Origin: CBDBCU01 sp965243185
Lineage (GTDB): Bacteria; Chloroflexota; Dehalococcoidia; Lucifugimonadales; UBA3495
Assembly (NCBI GenBank): GCA_965243185.1
Contig: OZ251531.1
Span: 2,604,001 to 2,668,000 of the forward strand
Reading direction: 5' to 3'
DNA length: 64,000 nt
Shown here: positions 23,495-32,856 of the stretch, piece after piece
How positions within the stretch are numbered: the stretch's first letter is position 1
Layout: every line of letters begins with the position of its first letter
Translations under genes and position numbers: made by a program
Notes under the pieces: generated by a model
Databases searched by the model: none
Told to the model about the DNA's origin: nothing
What the model saw: only the letters and a program-made list of their open reading frames with translations

Positions 23495-26400
23495 TCACGG
23501 CAGTTCATAAAGGGTAACGCCGGGATTGGCGTAAGCCACCCGCGCCATCCCCTCCGCCACCATTCTATCAAACTTTGCCAACCCGCCCCCACCGTAATAA
23601 ACCCGCTCCAACTCCCCCACCACTACATACTTCACGCCGTAGCGCCGCAGCAGCGCCGCCGCCCGGCTCAAATCCGCCGTTTCGTACATTTCCTGCACCG
23701 CCGCCGCCCGGTCTTGCACCCCTTCGTAACTGCCCCGTTGCTGGATCTGATGCCACGGCCAGCCCAGTACCGTGGGCAAGCCGGTATAAATCGACATCCG
23801 CCCCCCCCAACGGTACTGTTCCGTATGCGCCTCCAGTATCACGGGAGAGCCAACCACATTGTCTTGCAGCCACCGTATCGCCGCAGCATCCCATCGCAGC
23901 TCCAGCGGCGTCTCCTGTTCCCAATGCGCCGCCCGTTCCATATACGCCATTCCGTCCAAAGTCGGCGGCAAAGGATTAAAACGGTCCGCCAACCGGGCCG
24001 GCGGCGCCAGGAAGGTATAAGTCAAACCCGATACTAGCAACAGCAGCAGCCAGCCCGTCCATATCTTGCCGGCCCAAGTCCGCTTAACCCAACTCAACCC
24101 GCCCGCTTGCCCCAGCCGCCACAGCAAATAAGCCGCCGCCACGGCGAACAGCGTCCACGCCGCCAGATAATACTTGAACAGCGTATTCATCCGCCCGATG
24201 TCCCCGGTCAACCGCAGCAACTCCACCCCCAAGCCCAGGGCTAAAGCCATTGCCAGCAGCAGTAGGGGAAACCCGGCGTAAGGCCGCTCATCATCATCCG
24301 CCGCTATCAGCCCATTCCAAGCGGCCAGCCCGGTCAATAGCAGCAAAACCGTCAGCAGCGCCCCCGTCGCATAGCCGGCCGCCGCCAGATACGCCGCCGG
24401 CAGCAGACCCAAGCCGACATACCAGCGCAGCCCGGCCCGGTTTCCCCCGGCGGCAGACGGACGGAAAAGCCCCGTCAGCGGCCGCCAGGTTTCCTTAACC
24501 AGATAAGTTACTGCAATGAACAGAAACAGGGCATGAATTACCAGGTAACGGGTCAGCGGCGTCTGCCACTTAGATGCCTCAATGCCGGCGTCAAAGGTTT
24601 CAATGGCTTGGTGATACGGCAGAAAAGCGATATAGCTGACCGCCGCAATACCGCCGGCCAAGCCCGCCGCCCAAAGCAGTTTAGCCCTTCCCGGCAGCGG
24701 CCTACCATAGACCGCCAATACAGCGCACCCGCCGGCCAGCAGCAAGTAAGTCGGATAGTCCCAACTGTTTATCGGCCACAGCGCGCCGACTGCCAATGCC
24801 AACCCGGCCGCCGCCGCTGCCCGCCATCCCCAGCCCAACCGTCGCCAACCGGTCAGCAAATTCAACCCCAGCCCGATGGTCAGCAAAGTAAAAGGTATTG
24901 CCATCAAATGGGCGTGCAGATCAGCAAACAGAAAAGTAAAAAACAGAAACTCCGTAATGTGCCACGAAACCTCCGGGTAGCCCGGAATTCTCTCCGGCAG
25001 CCAGAAAGTCAGCCAGCTAGGCTCCACACTTTCCAGATTGGGAATCATCCGGCTGCTCCGCCAAAAATCAAAAGGCGGAAACCCGCCGCCGCTGCCGCTA
25101 AAACGCCCCCATAGCCCTTGAACTACCTGCGCCGTTCCGTCCAGATTGCCGATAACGGCGACCAACCCGGCAGACAGCAAGCCGGCCGTTGCCGAACTGC
25201 GGAAAAGACGCGCGGTCCGGCTTGGCGGCGGCGCCGTTTCGACAGTGGCGGTGTTGGCGGCCGCCCTTGCCCGCCGCCACGCCCGCTTAGTACCCGACAC
25301 CAGGTTATAGCCAATGGAATAGGCCGCCGTCACCGTCAGCGCGAACAGCAACGGAACCGCCAAGTTGAACGCCGTTGTCGGAATAATCCCGGTCAGACGG
25401 ATGGGAACCGCCAGCAAAAAATGGCCCCAATAGTAGTAGTTAAGATACCCTCCGGCAAACCACGGATCATAAGGCGGCAGTAGCGTCGAGCGCACTATGG
25501 CATTAAGCTGCGCCAACTCCATCGGCTTCTCCCCGCCCCGGTACGGATGCCACAAATCCGGGTTCCCCGCCCGCAGCAGCGCAAAAGCCAGAAAAGCCAT
25601 CAGGAAAAGCATTTCCCAGGTCAACAGCAGCCGCCAGCGCTGGGCCAGAAAGTCCCGCATTTCCCGCCACCGGGCCGCTACCGCCCCAGCCGACAGCGCG
25701 GCCACCGCCGCCAATCCCAACCCAATCGCCGCCCGCGAAAACTCCAGCCATCCCAAACTCACCGTCAGCCAGACCAAATAGCCTACCAGCAGCAAACCCA
25801 GCGGCCGCGCCAGCAGCAGTCCCCGGTCGGGCAAAGCCCGGCACAGGAAAAAAGCCAGCGGCAAAGTCAACAGATAAATCAGTTCGATTGTCAGCAGCCA
25901 CGCCAGAACCGGCATCTTGTTGACCCAGCTATCCCGGTCAAAAAGCTCCGACCAGGTGCCGCCGCCTTGCTGCCGCGCCCTCTCCCCGTCCGACATCATC
26001 AGACTTGACTCGGCATCATCCCCATTTCGCAGCAGCAACGGCAGCAATTGTTCCGCCGTCCGTTTCTCTACATTGCGAAACAGCAGCACTTGGGGATGGT
26101 CATACCCCACCACATTGTCATCGGCATAACCCAAGTTGATGGCAAGGGGCGGCGCCGGCTCCGGGGACAGTGGCGCCGGGCGCGGCAGTTCCACCCGACT
26201 TATGGGGTCATCCACCAATGCAATGCCGGCTAGTTGCGGGTAAGATGTGAAACTACGCTCCAAACGGTAGCCCAAGCCGCCGCCGAATAGCTGCCGGTAG
26301 TAGTTAAAGCTGTAGGGAAACCGTTCCGGGTCGCTGGCGACGCTGACATAAGGCCGGTGGCTGTAAAAGAGCAGATATTCCGCCGCGGCCAACTCCTCGG

Positions 26401-27916
26401 CCAACCGCGCCATCTTTGTCGCCGTGTCCGGGTCGTAAGCCGGAAACCACCAGAGATGGTACCGATACGTCTCCGGTACATATTGATCCCAATGGTTATC
26501 TTTGACTATCGCCGCCCCCCCCGGCACATTTTCATTGATCCATCGGGACGCCGCCACTGCCGGGTGCGGGTTGGCATAAATCCTCTGAAATGCCACCGCA
26601 TAAAAAGCCGTGGCCAGCACCACCAAAACCGCCGGCCCCCACGCCAGGGCCGGCAGCCACCGCCGCCGCGCCGCCATTGCTGCCTCCCAGCCCTTAACCG
26701 CCGCCGGCAGCCACAGCAGCATCCGCGCCCCCATCAATACCATAAAAGGCAGCAGCGGGAAAAAGTAACGCTGAAACCGCACCTCGAAACTTTCCAGAAA
26801 CAGTAGTCCCGGTACCACCCATGCCAGCAGCAGCCCATCGCTGCGTTGCAGTTGTCCCCCCCGGTACGCCAGCACTGCGGTAAAGGCGATGCCGCCCCAA
26901 GCCGCCAGCCCCAGCGGCAGCCCCAAGCCCCATACCGCCGTCTGGTAAAACTGATATAGGAACGGCGGCGTCCCGACATATTGAATAGTAAAAGGCCACA
27001 AGCCGGCGTTGCGCGCCATATTGGCCTGCGCCGCCTGCTCCCCAATAAAATTCGACAAGTCCAGCAAGGCGTAGGGCGTAACCGCAAAATACGCCGCTAA
27101 TGCCACGCCCCCGGCCGCCGCCGCGTGGCCGATAGTCTCTTTAAGGGTATCCCAATTGCCGCCGCCCTCCGTATCCCGCCACCGCCACCAGTAAGCCAGC
27201 AGCAGCGGCGTAACGATCAAAAAAATACTGAGCTTCGGCGTCATTGCCAAGCCAATCAATAAACCCAGCAGCAGGGAATCCCGCAATCGCCGCCGCTCCA
27301 CCATCCGCAACAGCGCCCAGCAGGACGCCAGCAGTAGCAGCACGGAAAAAGTCTCCGGCCGGTAGTAGTGGCTGTTCTGGACATGGATTACCGCCAACGC
27401 CGTCAACCCGGCCGCCAGCAGTCCCACCCATGGCCCGTACCGTTGCCCGTAAAGCCGCCGCCCCAGCAAATACAGCAGCGCCACCGACCCGGTATCCGCC
27501 AACGCCGACAGGATACGCCCCGCATACCGCATATCCAGCGCGTTGATGTCGGTAAAAACTTCAATCACCGACCGCAGCAGTACCAGCGCATAAAGCAGGA
27601 CGCTGCCCAGTGGAAACCAGTGGGGATTTAGCGGGCTCCGCTCAAAGTCTAGAAAAATGCCGATGGACGGCAGCCCCGGCACAATTTCCGGGTGTTCCTG
27701 CAAGCAATCCTGATAGCCCGGCCGCTCCGTTACCAGGTCATAAATGCACCCGGCCCGCATATAAATCGACCGCTCATCCGGGTGAAAGCCGTACCCATCA
27801 TCCCAATTCAGCCCATGCAGCCGCAAAGCCAACGCCACCGCCAAAATCAGCGGCAGCAACAGCCAGGGCCAGGAAAAGTTGGGAAGGCTTTTTAAGGTCA
27901 AAAAGTTCACCGGCAA
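23495..27916 (-). CDS. Giant membrane protein: GT39-like glycosyltransferase fused to a Chlor_Arch_YYY (DUF2298)-like domain
   Basis: 1473 residues. Residues about 15-560 look like a dolichyl-phosphate-type mannosyltransferase (GFHPDERSIYMRAG with the acidic pair, then about ten helices and a soluble loop). From about 660 a second membrane half begins. It contains NPDLWHPYRGGEKPMELAQLNAI, YDPWFAGGYLNYYYWGH and a long C-terminal stretch with WEQETPLELRWDAAAIRWLQ, as in YYY-type proteins known in Chloroflexi and Archaea. A lipid-linked sugar transfer role at the cell surface is likely. The start is TTG 27916, or GTG/TTG within 15 bases. Single-gene unit. Confidence 0.85.
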   Translation of the reverse strand: MPVNFLTLKSLPNFSWPWLLLPLILAVALALRLHGLNWDDGYGFHPDERSIYMRAGCIYDLVTERPGYQDCLQEHPEIVPGLPSIGIFLDFERSPLNPHWFPLGSVLLYALVLLRSVIEVFTDINALDMRYAGRILSALADTGSVALLYLLGRRLYGQRYGPWVGLLAAGLTALAVIHVQNSHYYRPETFSVLLLLASCWALLRMVERRRLRDSLLLGLLIGLAMTPKLSIFLIVTPLLLAYWWRWRDTEGGGNWDTLKETIGHAAAAGGVALAAYFAVTPYALLDLSNFIGEQAAQANMARNAGLWPFTIQYVGTPPFLYQFYQTAVWGLGLPLGLAAWGGIAFTAVLAYRGGQLQRSDGLLLAWVVPGLLFLESFEVRFQRYFFPLLPFMVLMGARMLLWLPAAVKGWEAAMAARRRWLPALAWGPAVLVVLATAFYAVAFQRIYANPHPAVAASRWINENVPGGAAIVKDNHWDQYVPETYRYHLWWFPAYDPDTATKMARLAEELAAAEYLLFYSHRPYVSVASDPERFPYSFNYYRQLFGGGLGYRLERSFTSYPQLAGIALVDDPISRVELPRPAPLSPEPAPPLAINLGYADDNVVGYDHPQVLLFRNVEKRTAEQLLPLLLRNGDDAESSLMMSDGERARQQGGGTWSELFDRDSWVNKMPVLAWLLTIELIYLLTLPLAFFLCRALPDRGLLLARPLGLLLVGYLVWLTVSLGWLEFSRAAIGLGLAAVAALSAGAVAARWREMRDFLAQRWRLLLTWEMLFLMAFLAFALLRAGNPDLWHPYRGGEKPMELAQLNAIVRSTLLPPYDPWFAGGYLNYYYWGHFLLAVPIRLTGIIPTTAFNLAVPLLFALTVTAAYSIGYNLVSGTKRAWRRARAAANTATVETAPPPSRTARLFRSSATAGLLSAGLVAVIGNLDGTAQVVQGLWGRFSGSGGGFPPFDFWRSSRMIPNLESVEPSWLTFWLPERIPGYPEVSWHITEFLFFTFLFADLHAHLMAIPFTLLTIGLGLNLLTGWRRLGWGWRAAAAAGLALAVGALWPINSWDYPTYLLLAGGCAVLAVYGRPLPGRAKLLWAAGLAGGIAAVSYIAFLPYHQAIETFDAGIEASKWQTPLTRYLVIHALFLFIAVTYLVKETWRPLTGLFRPSAAGGNRAGLRWYVGLGLLPAAYLAAAGYATGALLTVLLLLTGLAAWNGLIAADDDERPYAGFPLLLLAMALALGLGVELLRLTGDIGRMNTLFKYYLAAWTLFAVAAAYLLWRLGQAGGLSWVKRTWAGKIWTGWLLLLLVSGLTYTFLAPPARLADRFNPLPPTLDGMAYMERAAHWEQETPLELRWDAAAIRWLQDNVVGSPVILEAHTEQYRWGGRMSIYTGLPTVLGWPWHQIQQRGSYEGVQDRAAAVQEMYETADLSRAAALLRRYGVKYVVVGELERVYYGGGGLAKFDRMVAEGMARVAYANPGVTLYELP

Positions 27917-28037
27917 AACCGGAACACGGGCTAGGATTTGCTTTCAACAAAGAGACGCAGAGACCCCGGAGCCAGCTCCGTCAATCTCTGCGTCTCCCCG
28001 CTACCCAACCCTCGGGATAATCGGGATAATCGAGCAA

Positions 28038-29051
28038 TCAGATGCCCTGCTCGCTCATAAAGGAGCAAAGGTCGGCAGTGCGGCAGGAATAGCCCCACTC
28101 GTTATCGTACCAGCCCATCACCTTGACCATATTCCCCGCCATCACAATGGTGGACAGGGCGTCAAAAATGCAGCTGTGCGAATTGCCGCGCACATCGGAG
28201 CTGACGATGGGATCTTCGGTATATTCCAGGATGCCCTTCAATCCCCCGGCCGCCGCCGCCGCAAATGCCTGATTCACTTCCGCCGCGGACACTTCCCGGC
28301 TCAGGTTGACCACAAAGTCCGTTACCGAACCGGTCGCCGTCGGCACCCGAAAGGCGATGCCATGCAGCTTCCCGTTCAGTTCCGGCAGCACCAAGCCCAC
28401 CGCCCGGGCCGCGCCGGTGCTGGTCGGAATTATGTTCATCGCCGCCGCCCGGGCCCGCCGCAAGTCCGAATGCCGCTGATCCAGAATCGCCTGGTCATTG
28501 GTGTAAGAGTGGATGGTGGACATCAACCCGTGTTCAATGCCAAAGGCTTCGTGCAGCACCTTGACCATCGGCGCAAAGCAGTTGGTCGTGCAGGATGCAT
28601 TGGACACAATGTTGTGCTTGCCCTTATCATAGGCTTGGTCGTTGACCCCCAGCACCATCGTCAAGTCCACATTGGTTGCCGGCGCCGAAATGATGACCTT
28701 GCTGGCTCCGCCTTGGAGATGCCCGCCGGCCCTTTCCCCATCCGTAAAAATCCCCGTGGACTCCACCACCAGGTCAACCCCCATCTCCGACCACGGAATC
28801 TTGGCCGGGTCCCGTTCCGAAAAAACCTTGATGCTGCGCCCGTCAATCCGCAGGTCGCCGTTGTCCGCTTCCACCTGCCCCGGATAGACGCCGTAACTGG
28901 TATCGTACTTGAACAGGTGGGCGTTGGTCTTGTCATCGGTCAAATCGTTGACCGCCGCCACTTCCAGCTGCTCCGGGTACCGTTCCATAGTCGCCCGGGT
29001 CACCAGCCGCCCGATGCGGCCAAAGCCGTTGACTCCAATTCGCGTGGTCAT
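28038..29051 (-). CDS. gap: Glyceraldehyde-3-phosphate dehydrogenase, type I
   Basis: 337 residues with the NAD-binding start IGVNGFGRIGRLVTRA, the active site SNASCTTNCFAP (catalytic Cys), the phosphate site STGAARAVGLVLPEL and the C-terminal WYDNEWGYSCR. It catalyses the NAD-dependent oxidation of glyceraldehyde 3-phosphate. The gene is close to enolase on the same strand, a common glycolytic grouping. Confidence 0.97.
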   Translation of the reverse strand: MTTRIGVNGFGRIGRLVTRATMERYPEQLEVAAVNDLTDDKTNAHLFKYDTSYGVYPGQVEADNGDLRIDGRSIKVFSERDPAKIPWSEMGVDLVVESTGIFTDGERAGGHLQGGASKVIISAPATNVDLTMVLGVNDQAYDKGKHNIVSNASCTTNCFAPMVKVLHEAFGIEHGLMSTIHSYTNDQAILDQRHSDLRRARAAAMNIIPTSTGAARAVGLVLPELNGKLHGIAFRVPTATGSVTDFVVNLSREVSAAEVNQAFAAAAAGGLKGILEYTEDPIVSSDVRGNSHSCIFDALSTIVMAGNMVKVMGWYDNEWGYSCRTADLCSFMSEQGI

Positions 29052-29128
29052 TCCTTACCTCTCTACCCTCTGCAATGGGTTTTCCCGGGACAAACCGCTT
29101 CCCTTACCCGTTTCTTGCCCCCTTTCCC

Positions 29129-29371
29129 CTACCGCCGCCAGAACAGCCAGCCGTACATCCCCAGCCGCGCCCGGTTCACATAGCTCGGCGTCGGCGACGC
29201 CAACAGCCACCCCAAGCCGATAATGACCCTTACCGTAAAGGTCAGCAGCCCCCAGGTCAAGCGGAACAGCCCCTTGACCCCTTGAATCGCCAGATAGCGG
29301 ACAATCCGCCACGTCAGATACCGGTTAGACCGTACCCGCGCCGGCGGCGCCGTAGGCTCTGCTTCCCGCAT
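29129..29371 (-). CDS. Small membrane-associated protein overlapping the enolase 3' end
   Basis: 80 residues from ATG 29371: a basic N-terminal part, then a hydrophobic helix (VKGLFRLTWGLLTFTVRVIIGLGWLL) and the tail YVNRARLGMYGWLFWRR. The first 47 bases overlap the end of the enolase gene in another frame. Function unknown. It lies between gap and eno and may be translated by coupling. Confidence 0.45.
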   Translation of the reverse strand: MREAEPTAPPARVRSNRYLTWRIVRYLAIQGVKGLFRLTWGLLTFTVRVIIGLGWLLASPTPSYVNRARLGMYGWLFWRR

Positions 29372-30662
29372 AGTTGGCCTCCGCGCCCAATTCCGCCTCA
29401 ATCCGCAGCAACCGGTTATACTTCGCTACCCGCTCCGACCGGGCCGGCGCCCCGGTCTTGATTTGCCCCACATTCCAGGCCACCGCCAAATCGGCGATGG
29501 TCGTATCCTCCGTTTCCCCAGAACGGTGACTCATCACCGCCCCCCAACCGGCTTGCCGCGTGAGCCGCAGCGCCTGCAAAGTCTCTGTTAGACTACCAAT
29601 CTGATTGGGTTTTAGCAAGACCGCATTGCCCGCTCCCCCCTCAATCCCCCGGCGGATCCGGGCAATGTTGGTCACCAGCAAATCATCCCCCACCAGCTGC
29701 GTGGTGCCGCCCAGCTGCCGCGTCAACTCTGACCAGCCCTCCCAATCATCCTCATCCAGCCCATCCTCGATGCTCACAATGGGGTACGCCCGCCGCCACT
29801 CGGCATAAAGCTCCACCATCTCCCCGGAAGTGAGCGACCGTCCCTCCCGCTCCAGTGTATAGCGGCCCGTCTCCCGGTCATACAGCTCTGACGCCGCCAC
29901 ATCCAAAGTCAAAAAAACCTCTTTCCCCGGAGCGTAGCCGGCCGTCTCAATGGCTTGCAGCACCACCTCGATAGCGTCCCGGTTCGAGGGCAGCGACGGC
30001 GCAAACCCGCCTTCATCCCCCACATTCAGGCTATGCCCGCCCGCCCGCAGCAGGCTTTTCAACGCCTGATAAATCTCCGCCCCGGCCCGCACCGCATCGG
30101 CAAAGGTCGGCAGTCCCGCCGGCGACACCATAAACTCCTGAATATCAGCGGAATTCGAAGCGTGCCGGCCCCCATTCAGAATGTTGAACATCGGCGCCGG
30201 CAAACTCACCGGCCCGGCAGCGGCCGTCAACGCCAGATACCGCCAGAGTTCGCCGCCGGCCTCCGGATGCGCCAACGCCGCCGCCCGGGCTACCGCCATT
30301 GACACCGCTAGAATAGCGTTAGCCCCCAGATTGCTCTTATCCGCCGACCCGTCCAAATCCAGCATCCACTGGTCCAAGGTTTCCTGCTCAAAGGGCGACT
30401 GGCCGACCAAAGCCGGGCCAATGACCTGGTTGACATTAGCCACCGCCTGCAAAACGCCGCCGCCGCCAAACCGCGCCGGGTCCTTATCCCGCAGCTCCAA
30501 CGCCTCATAGCTGCCCGTGCTGGCCCCGGAGGGAACGGCGGCGTGGGCCCGGACGCCGTTCGACAAACGCACTTCGGCTTCCACGGTCGGATTGCCCCGG
30601 GAATCCAGCACTTCCCGCCCCCGAATTTCAGTGATGACGGCTTGCCCGTCCGGCGTAGTCAT
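29325..30662 (-). CDS. eno: Enolase
   Basis: 445 residues, starting ITEIRGREVLDSRGNPTVE. The loop with catalytic residues GASTGSYEALELRD, the metal ligands in LDVAASELYD, SIEDGLDEDDW and LVGDDLLVTN, and the signature LLKPNQIGSLTET are present. The final residues (about 420-445) carry an Ala/Gly-rich tail longer than usual. It converts 2-phosphoglycerate to phosphoenolpyruvate in the cytosol. Confidence 0.97.
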   Translation of the reverse strand: MTTPDGQAVITEIRGREVLDSRGNPTVEAEVRLSNGVRAHAAVPSGASTGSYEALELRDKDPARFGGGGVLQAVANVNQVIGPALVGQSPFEQETLDQWMLDLDGSADKSNLGANAILAVSMAVARAAALAHPEAGGELWRYLALTAAAGPVSLPAPMFNILNGGRHASNSADIQEFMVSPAGLPTFADAVRAGAEIYQALKSLLRAGGHSLNVGDEGGFAPSLPSNRDAIEVVLQAIETAGYAPGKEVFLTLDVAASELYDRETGRYTLEREGRSLTSGEMVELYAEWRRAYPIVSIEDGLDEDDWEGWSELTRQLGGTTQLVGDDLLVTNIARIRRGIEGGAGNAVLLKPNQIGSLTETLQALRLTRQAGWGAVMSHRSGETEDTTIADLAVAWNVGQIKTGAPARSERVAKYNRLLRIEAELGAEANYAGSRAYGAAGAGTV

Positions 30663-30679
30663 AAAGCCTACCCTGCTCT

Positions 30680-31183
30680 CTAGGATTGCCGCGGTTGCGG
30701 CTCCGGCGCACTAGCGGCCGCCGCTAACGCTTTGTCCACCGCTTCCACCGGGTCGGCGGCCGGAATTATCCCGTCCACCACCGGGTCGCCATCCCCTTTA
30801 ATCGTCAGCGACCAGGTGCTGAGCCCGACAACCGGTATCCCCGCGTCCATAGCGTAAGCGATTTCCGACAGCGTGCCAAAGGCTCCGCCCACCGCGATAC
30901 ACGCCCCGCCGGTGTGGACGACAATGATATTCCGGGCGTACCCCAGCGTAGTAAAGATGGGAATATCCACATACTCATTAAACGCCGAACCCCGCCGCCC
31001 CGGCAAAATGCCAATCGTAGTGCCGCCCTCGGCTTTAGCCCCCCGGCAGGCCGCTTCCATCACCCCGGTCATCCCGCCGCAGGCCACCATTATATTGCGC
31101 CGGGCCAACTCCCGCCCCACTTCCTCGGCCAACTCCAGATGTTCCGCCTTGGCGCTGCTGCTCCCGATGACCGAAATAATCAT
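30680..31183 (-). CDS. LOG/TIGR00725-family protein (Rossmann, lysine-decarboxylase-like)
   Basis: 167 residues with IISVIGSSSA at the N-terminus, CGGMTGVMEAACRGAKAEGG and GGAFGTLSEIAYAMDAG, the pattern of the LOG family (phosphoribohydrolase acting on nucleoside monophosphates). The usual P-G-G-x-G-T-x-x-E is V-G-G-A-F-G-T-L-S-E here. It starts 18 bases before enolase, so eno and this gene are probably co-transcribed. The first 35 codons recur in the next upstream gene. Confidence 0.85.
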   Translation of the reverse strand: MIISVIGSSSAKAEHLELAEEVGRELARRNIMVACGGMTGVMEAACRGAKAEGGTTIGILPGRRGSAFNEYVDIPIFTTLGYARNIIVVHTGGACIAVGGAFGTLSEIAYAMDAGIPVVGLSTWSLTIKGDGDPVVDGIIPAADPVEAVDKALAAAASAPEPQPRQS

Positions 31184-31190
31184 AAACCGC
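31079..31190 (-). repeat. 112-bp direct duplication, copy in the LOG gene
   Basis: Matches 32204-32315 with four differences over 112 bases. It includes the ATG, the bases before it and the first 33 or so codons of the LOG gene. Confidence 0.9.
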
Positions 31191-31207
31191 TCCGGTTGCC
31201 GGCGACT

Positions 31208-32308
31208 TTACTGCTCAGTGGCAGGATGAGCCGCCGTCGAGTTGTAGCTGCCATCCGGGGCTATGCGGGGCAGCGCATATTGAGTATCGGTCAACAGGTT
31301 AAAGACCTGAGCGTCCTTCCCTTTGACCTGTTCCGGGGTACACAAAGCCCACTCGCCGGAAATCTCCCGGCACCGTTCAGCGCCGCTCTGCACGCCCATA
31401 ACTGCCGTGAGCGTCCAGTAGAAGTATTCCGTTACCATACAGGCGTAGTCGCAGGTGGGATCCAGGTAGGTGTACCAAGCCCCCGCCGGATACTGTCGGT
31501 TGGGCGGGAGAGCGCATTGCCCCCGGCCGTCGGCGCAATCGGCAGCGTTCCGCTCCGCAAAGTGTCCGCCCCTGGCTTGGTCCATATAGCCGGCTATAGT
31601 GGAGCCGCCCTGCTCCCCAAATACCTCGGGGTAGGCATTAGCGTAGCCGGCGGAGCTTATCAGGTGCCAAACCTCCTCCAAGCTGGCGTCGAAGCCATCG
31701 GCCGGATTGGTTTCCGAACCATAAAGGTCCTGGACTTGAACCTGTTCCCGGTCCACCATAGCCCGGAACCGGTCGGGCAAGTCGCCCATTAAGTTCTCCA
31801 TAGCCGCTTCCGTTTCAGCCATTATAAGCGCCGCATTGCGCCGGGTCATCGCCGCGACGACGGCCGGGTTGTCCGGCTCGCCATCCCCGTTGTTATCTAG
31901 GTATTCCGCCATAACATTCGCCGCGTGGAACACTTTGGCATCCGGGACGCCGCCGGCGGCAAATATATGTACGCCGAAAACATTCCCATACTTGGGAAAA
32001 ACCCCGGTCAAAAACTGCCAATCCGCGGGCAATTCCCGGATCCTCAAGTCGGCCGGGGCGGGTATCCCCGGAGATGCGCTGGTCGGCGCCGCTGCATTGC
32101 CCCCGGCTATTTCGGTCGCGGGAATTGGGGATGCCCCGGTTTGACTGCAACCCAGCAGGGCCGCAATCAATGCCAGCGCCAACCAGTATAACGGTATGGG
32201 CGGGCAGGCCACCATTACCTTGCGCCGGGCCAACTCCCGCCCCACTTCCTCGGCCAACTCCAGGTGTTCCGCCTTGGCGCTGCTGCTCCCAATGACCGAA
32301 ATAATCAT
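31208..32308 (-). CDS. Putative lipoprotein of unknown function whose 5' end comes from the LOG gene
   Basis: The frame of 366 residues starts with the same 35 residues as the LOG protein (MIISVIGSSSAKAEHLELAE). It then changes to a lipoprotein signal PLYWLALALIAALLGC. The mature protein has an acidic stretch DNNGDGEPDNPAVV (like a calcium-binding loop), four pairs of cysteines and no family I can name. An in-frame ATG in the duplicated part (MVACPPIPLYWLAL) might serve as the real start of the exported form. If the whole frame is translated, export would depend on an internal signal. The cysteine content suggests an extracellular protein. Confidence 0.6.
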   Translation of the reverse strand: MIISVIGSSSAKAEHLELAEEVGRELARRKVMVACPPIPLYWLALALIAALLGCSQTGASPIPATEIAGGNAAAPTSASPGIPAPADLRIRELPADWQFLTGVFPKYGNVFGVHIFAAGGVPDAKVFHAANVMAEYLDNNGDGEPDNPAVVAAMTRRNAALIMAETEAAMENLMGDLPDRFRAMVDREQVQVQDLYGSETNPADGFDASLEEVWHLISSAGYANAYPEVFGEQGGSTIAGYMDQARGGHFAERNAADCADGRGQCALPPNRQYPAGAWYTYLDPTCDYACMVTEYFYWTLTAVMGVQSGAERCREISGEWALCTPEQVKGKDAQVFNLLTDTQYALPRIAPDGSYNSTAAHPATEQ

Positions 32309-32315
32309 AAACCGC
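32204..32315 (-). repeat. 112-bp direct duplication, copy fused to the lipoprotein gene
   Basis: The partner of 31079-31190; it diverges abruptly on both sides. It supplies a start codon and the first 33 or so codons to the lipoprotein frame. Confidence 0.9.
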
Positions 32316-32326
32316 GCTCCCCTTGC

Positions 32327-32818
32327 CTATGCTCCGCCTTGGCTCGCCGCCCACGAAACATAATTCTCCCGCATATAGCCGATATGCTCGGCAATATGCC
32401 GTTCATAGACCTCCAGCCAATCCTCCAGCGTCATATCCCCGTTTTCCGGGTGGTAGCAAGTGTTGCCCCAAGCCGCTTCCGGCAGGTTGCGAATCAGTTC
32501 GTAAGTCTGCCGCCGCAAGACCCGCAGCAACTCCACCGCCCCCTCGGTACTGATGCTATGGTAATCCAGCGCCGCCGCCCACCGGTTTTCATCATAAGCC
32601 ATCAACTGCTGTCCCGCCTCGGCGATCAGCCGGCGGCAGCGGATATAGCTGTTCACCTCGCTGTCGGCCATGTGGACGATATGCTCGTGGATGCTCCAGC
32701 AGCCGCATTCATCCCGGAACTGCCACATCTCCCGGGGAAACTCCGGCAAAGCCGCATCCAGTTCCGCCACAGCCCGGCCGTAAGCTTCTATTTTCCCGTG
32801 CCGTTCCTCCGGCGTCAT
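32327..32818 (-). CDS. DinB-like (YfiT/DinB_2 fold) four-helix protein
   Basis: 163 residues from ATG 32818, six bases after GGAG. The metal-binding histidine pattern is IHEHIVHMADSE near residue 45 and YERHIAEHIGY at about 145, as in DinB/YfiT proteins that use a metal for thiol-dependent transfer (mycothiol or bacillithiol-type S-transferases). The exact substrate is unknown. Last gene of the nuo-proximal series on the minus strand. Confidence 0.85.
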   Translation of the reverse strand: MTPEERHGKIEAYGRAVAELDAALPEFPREMWQFRDECGCWSIHEHIVHMADSEVNSYIRCRRLIAEAGQQLMAYDENRWAAALDYHSISTEGAVELLRVLRRQTYELIRNLPEAAWGNTCYHPENGDMTLEDWLEVYERHIAEHIGYMRENYVSWAASQGGA

Positions 32819-32856
32819 CGCGAACTCCAATGGATTGAATAGCCCCGGGCCGGCAT

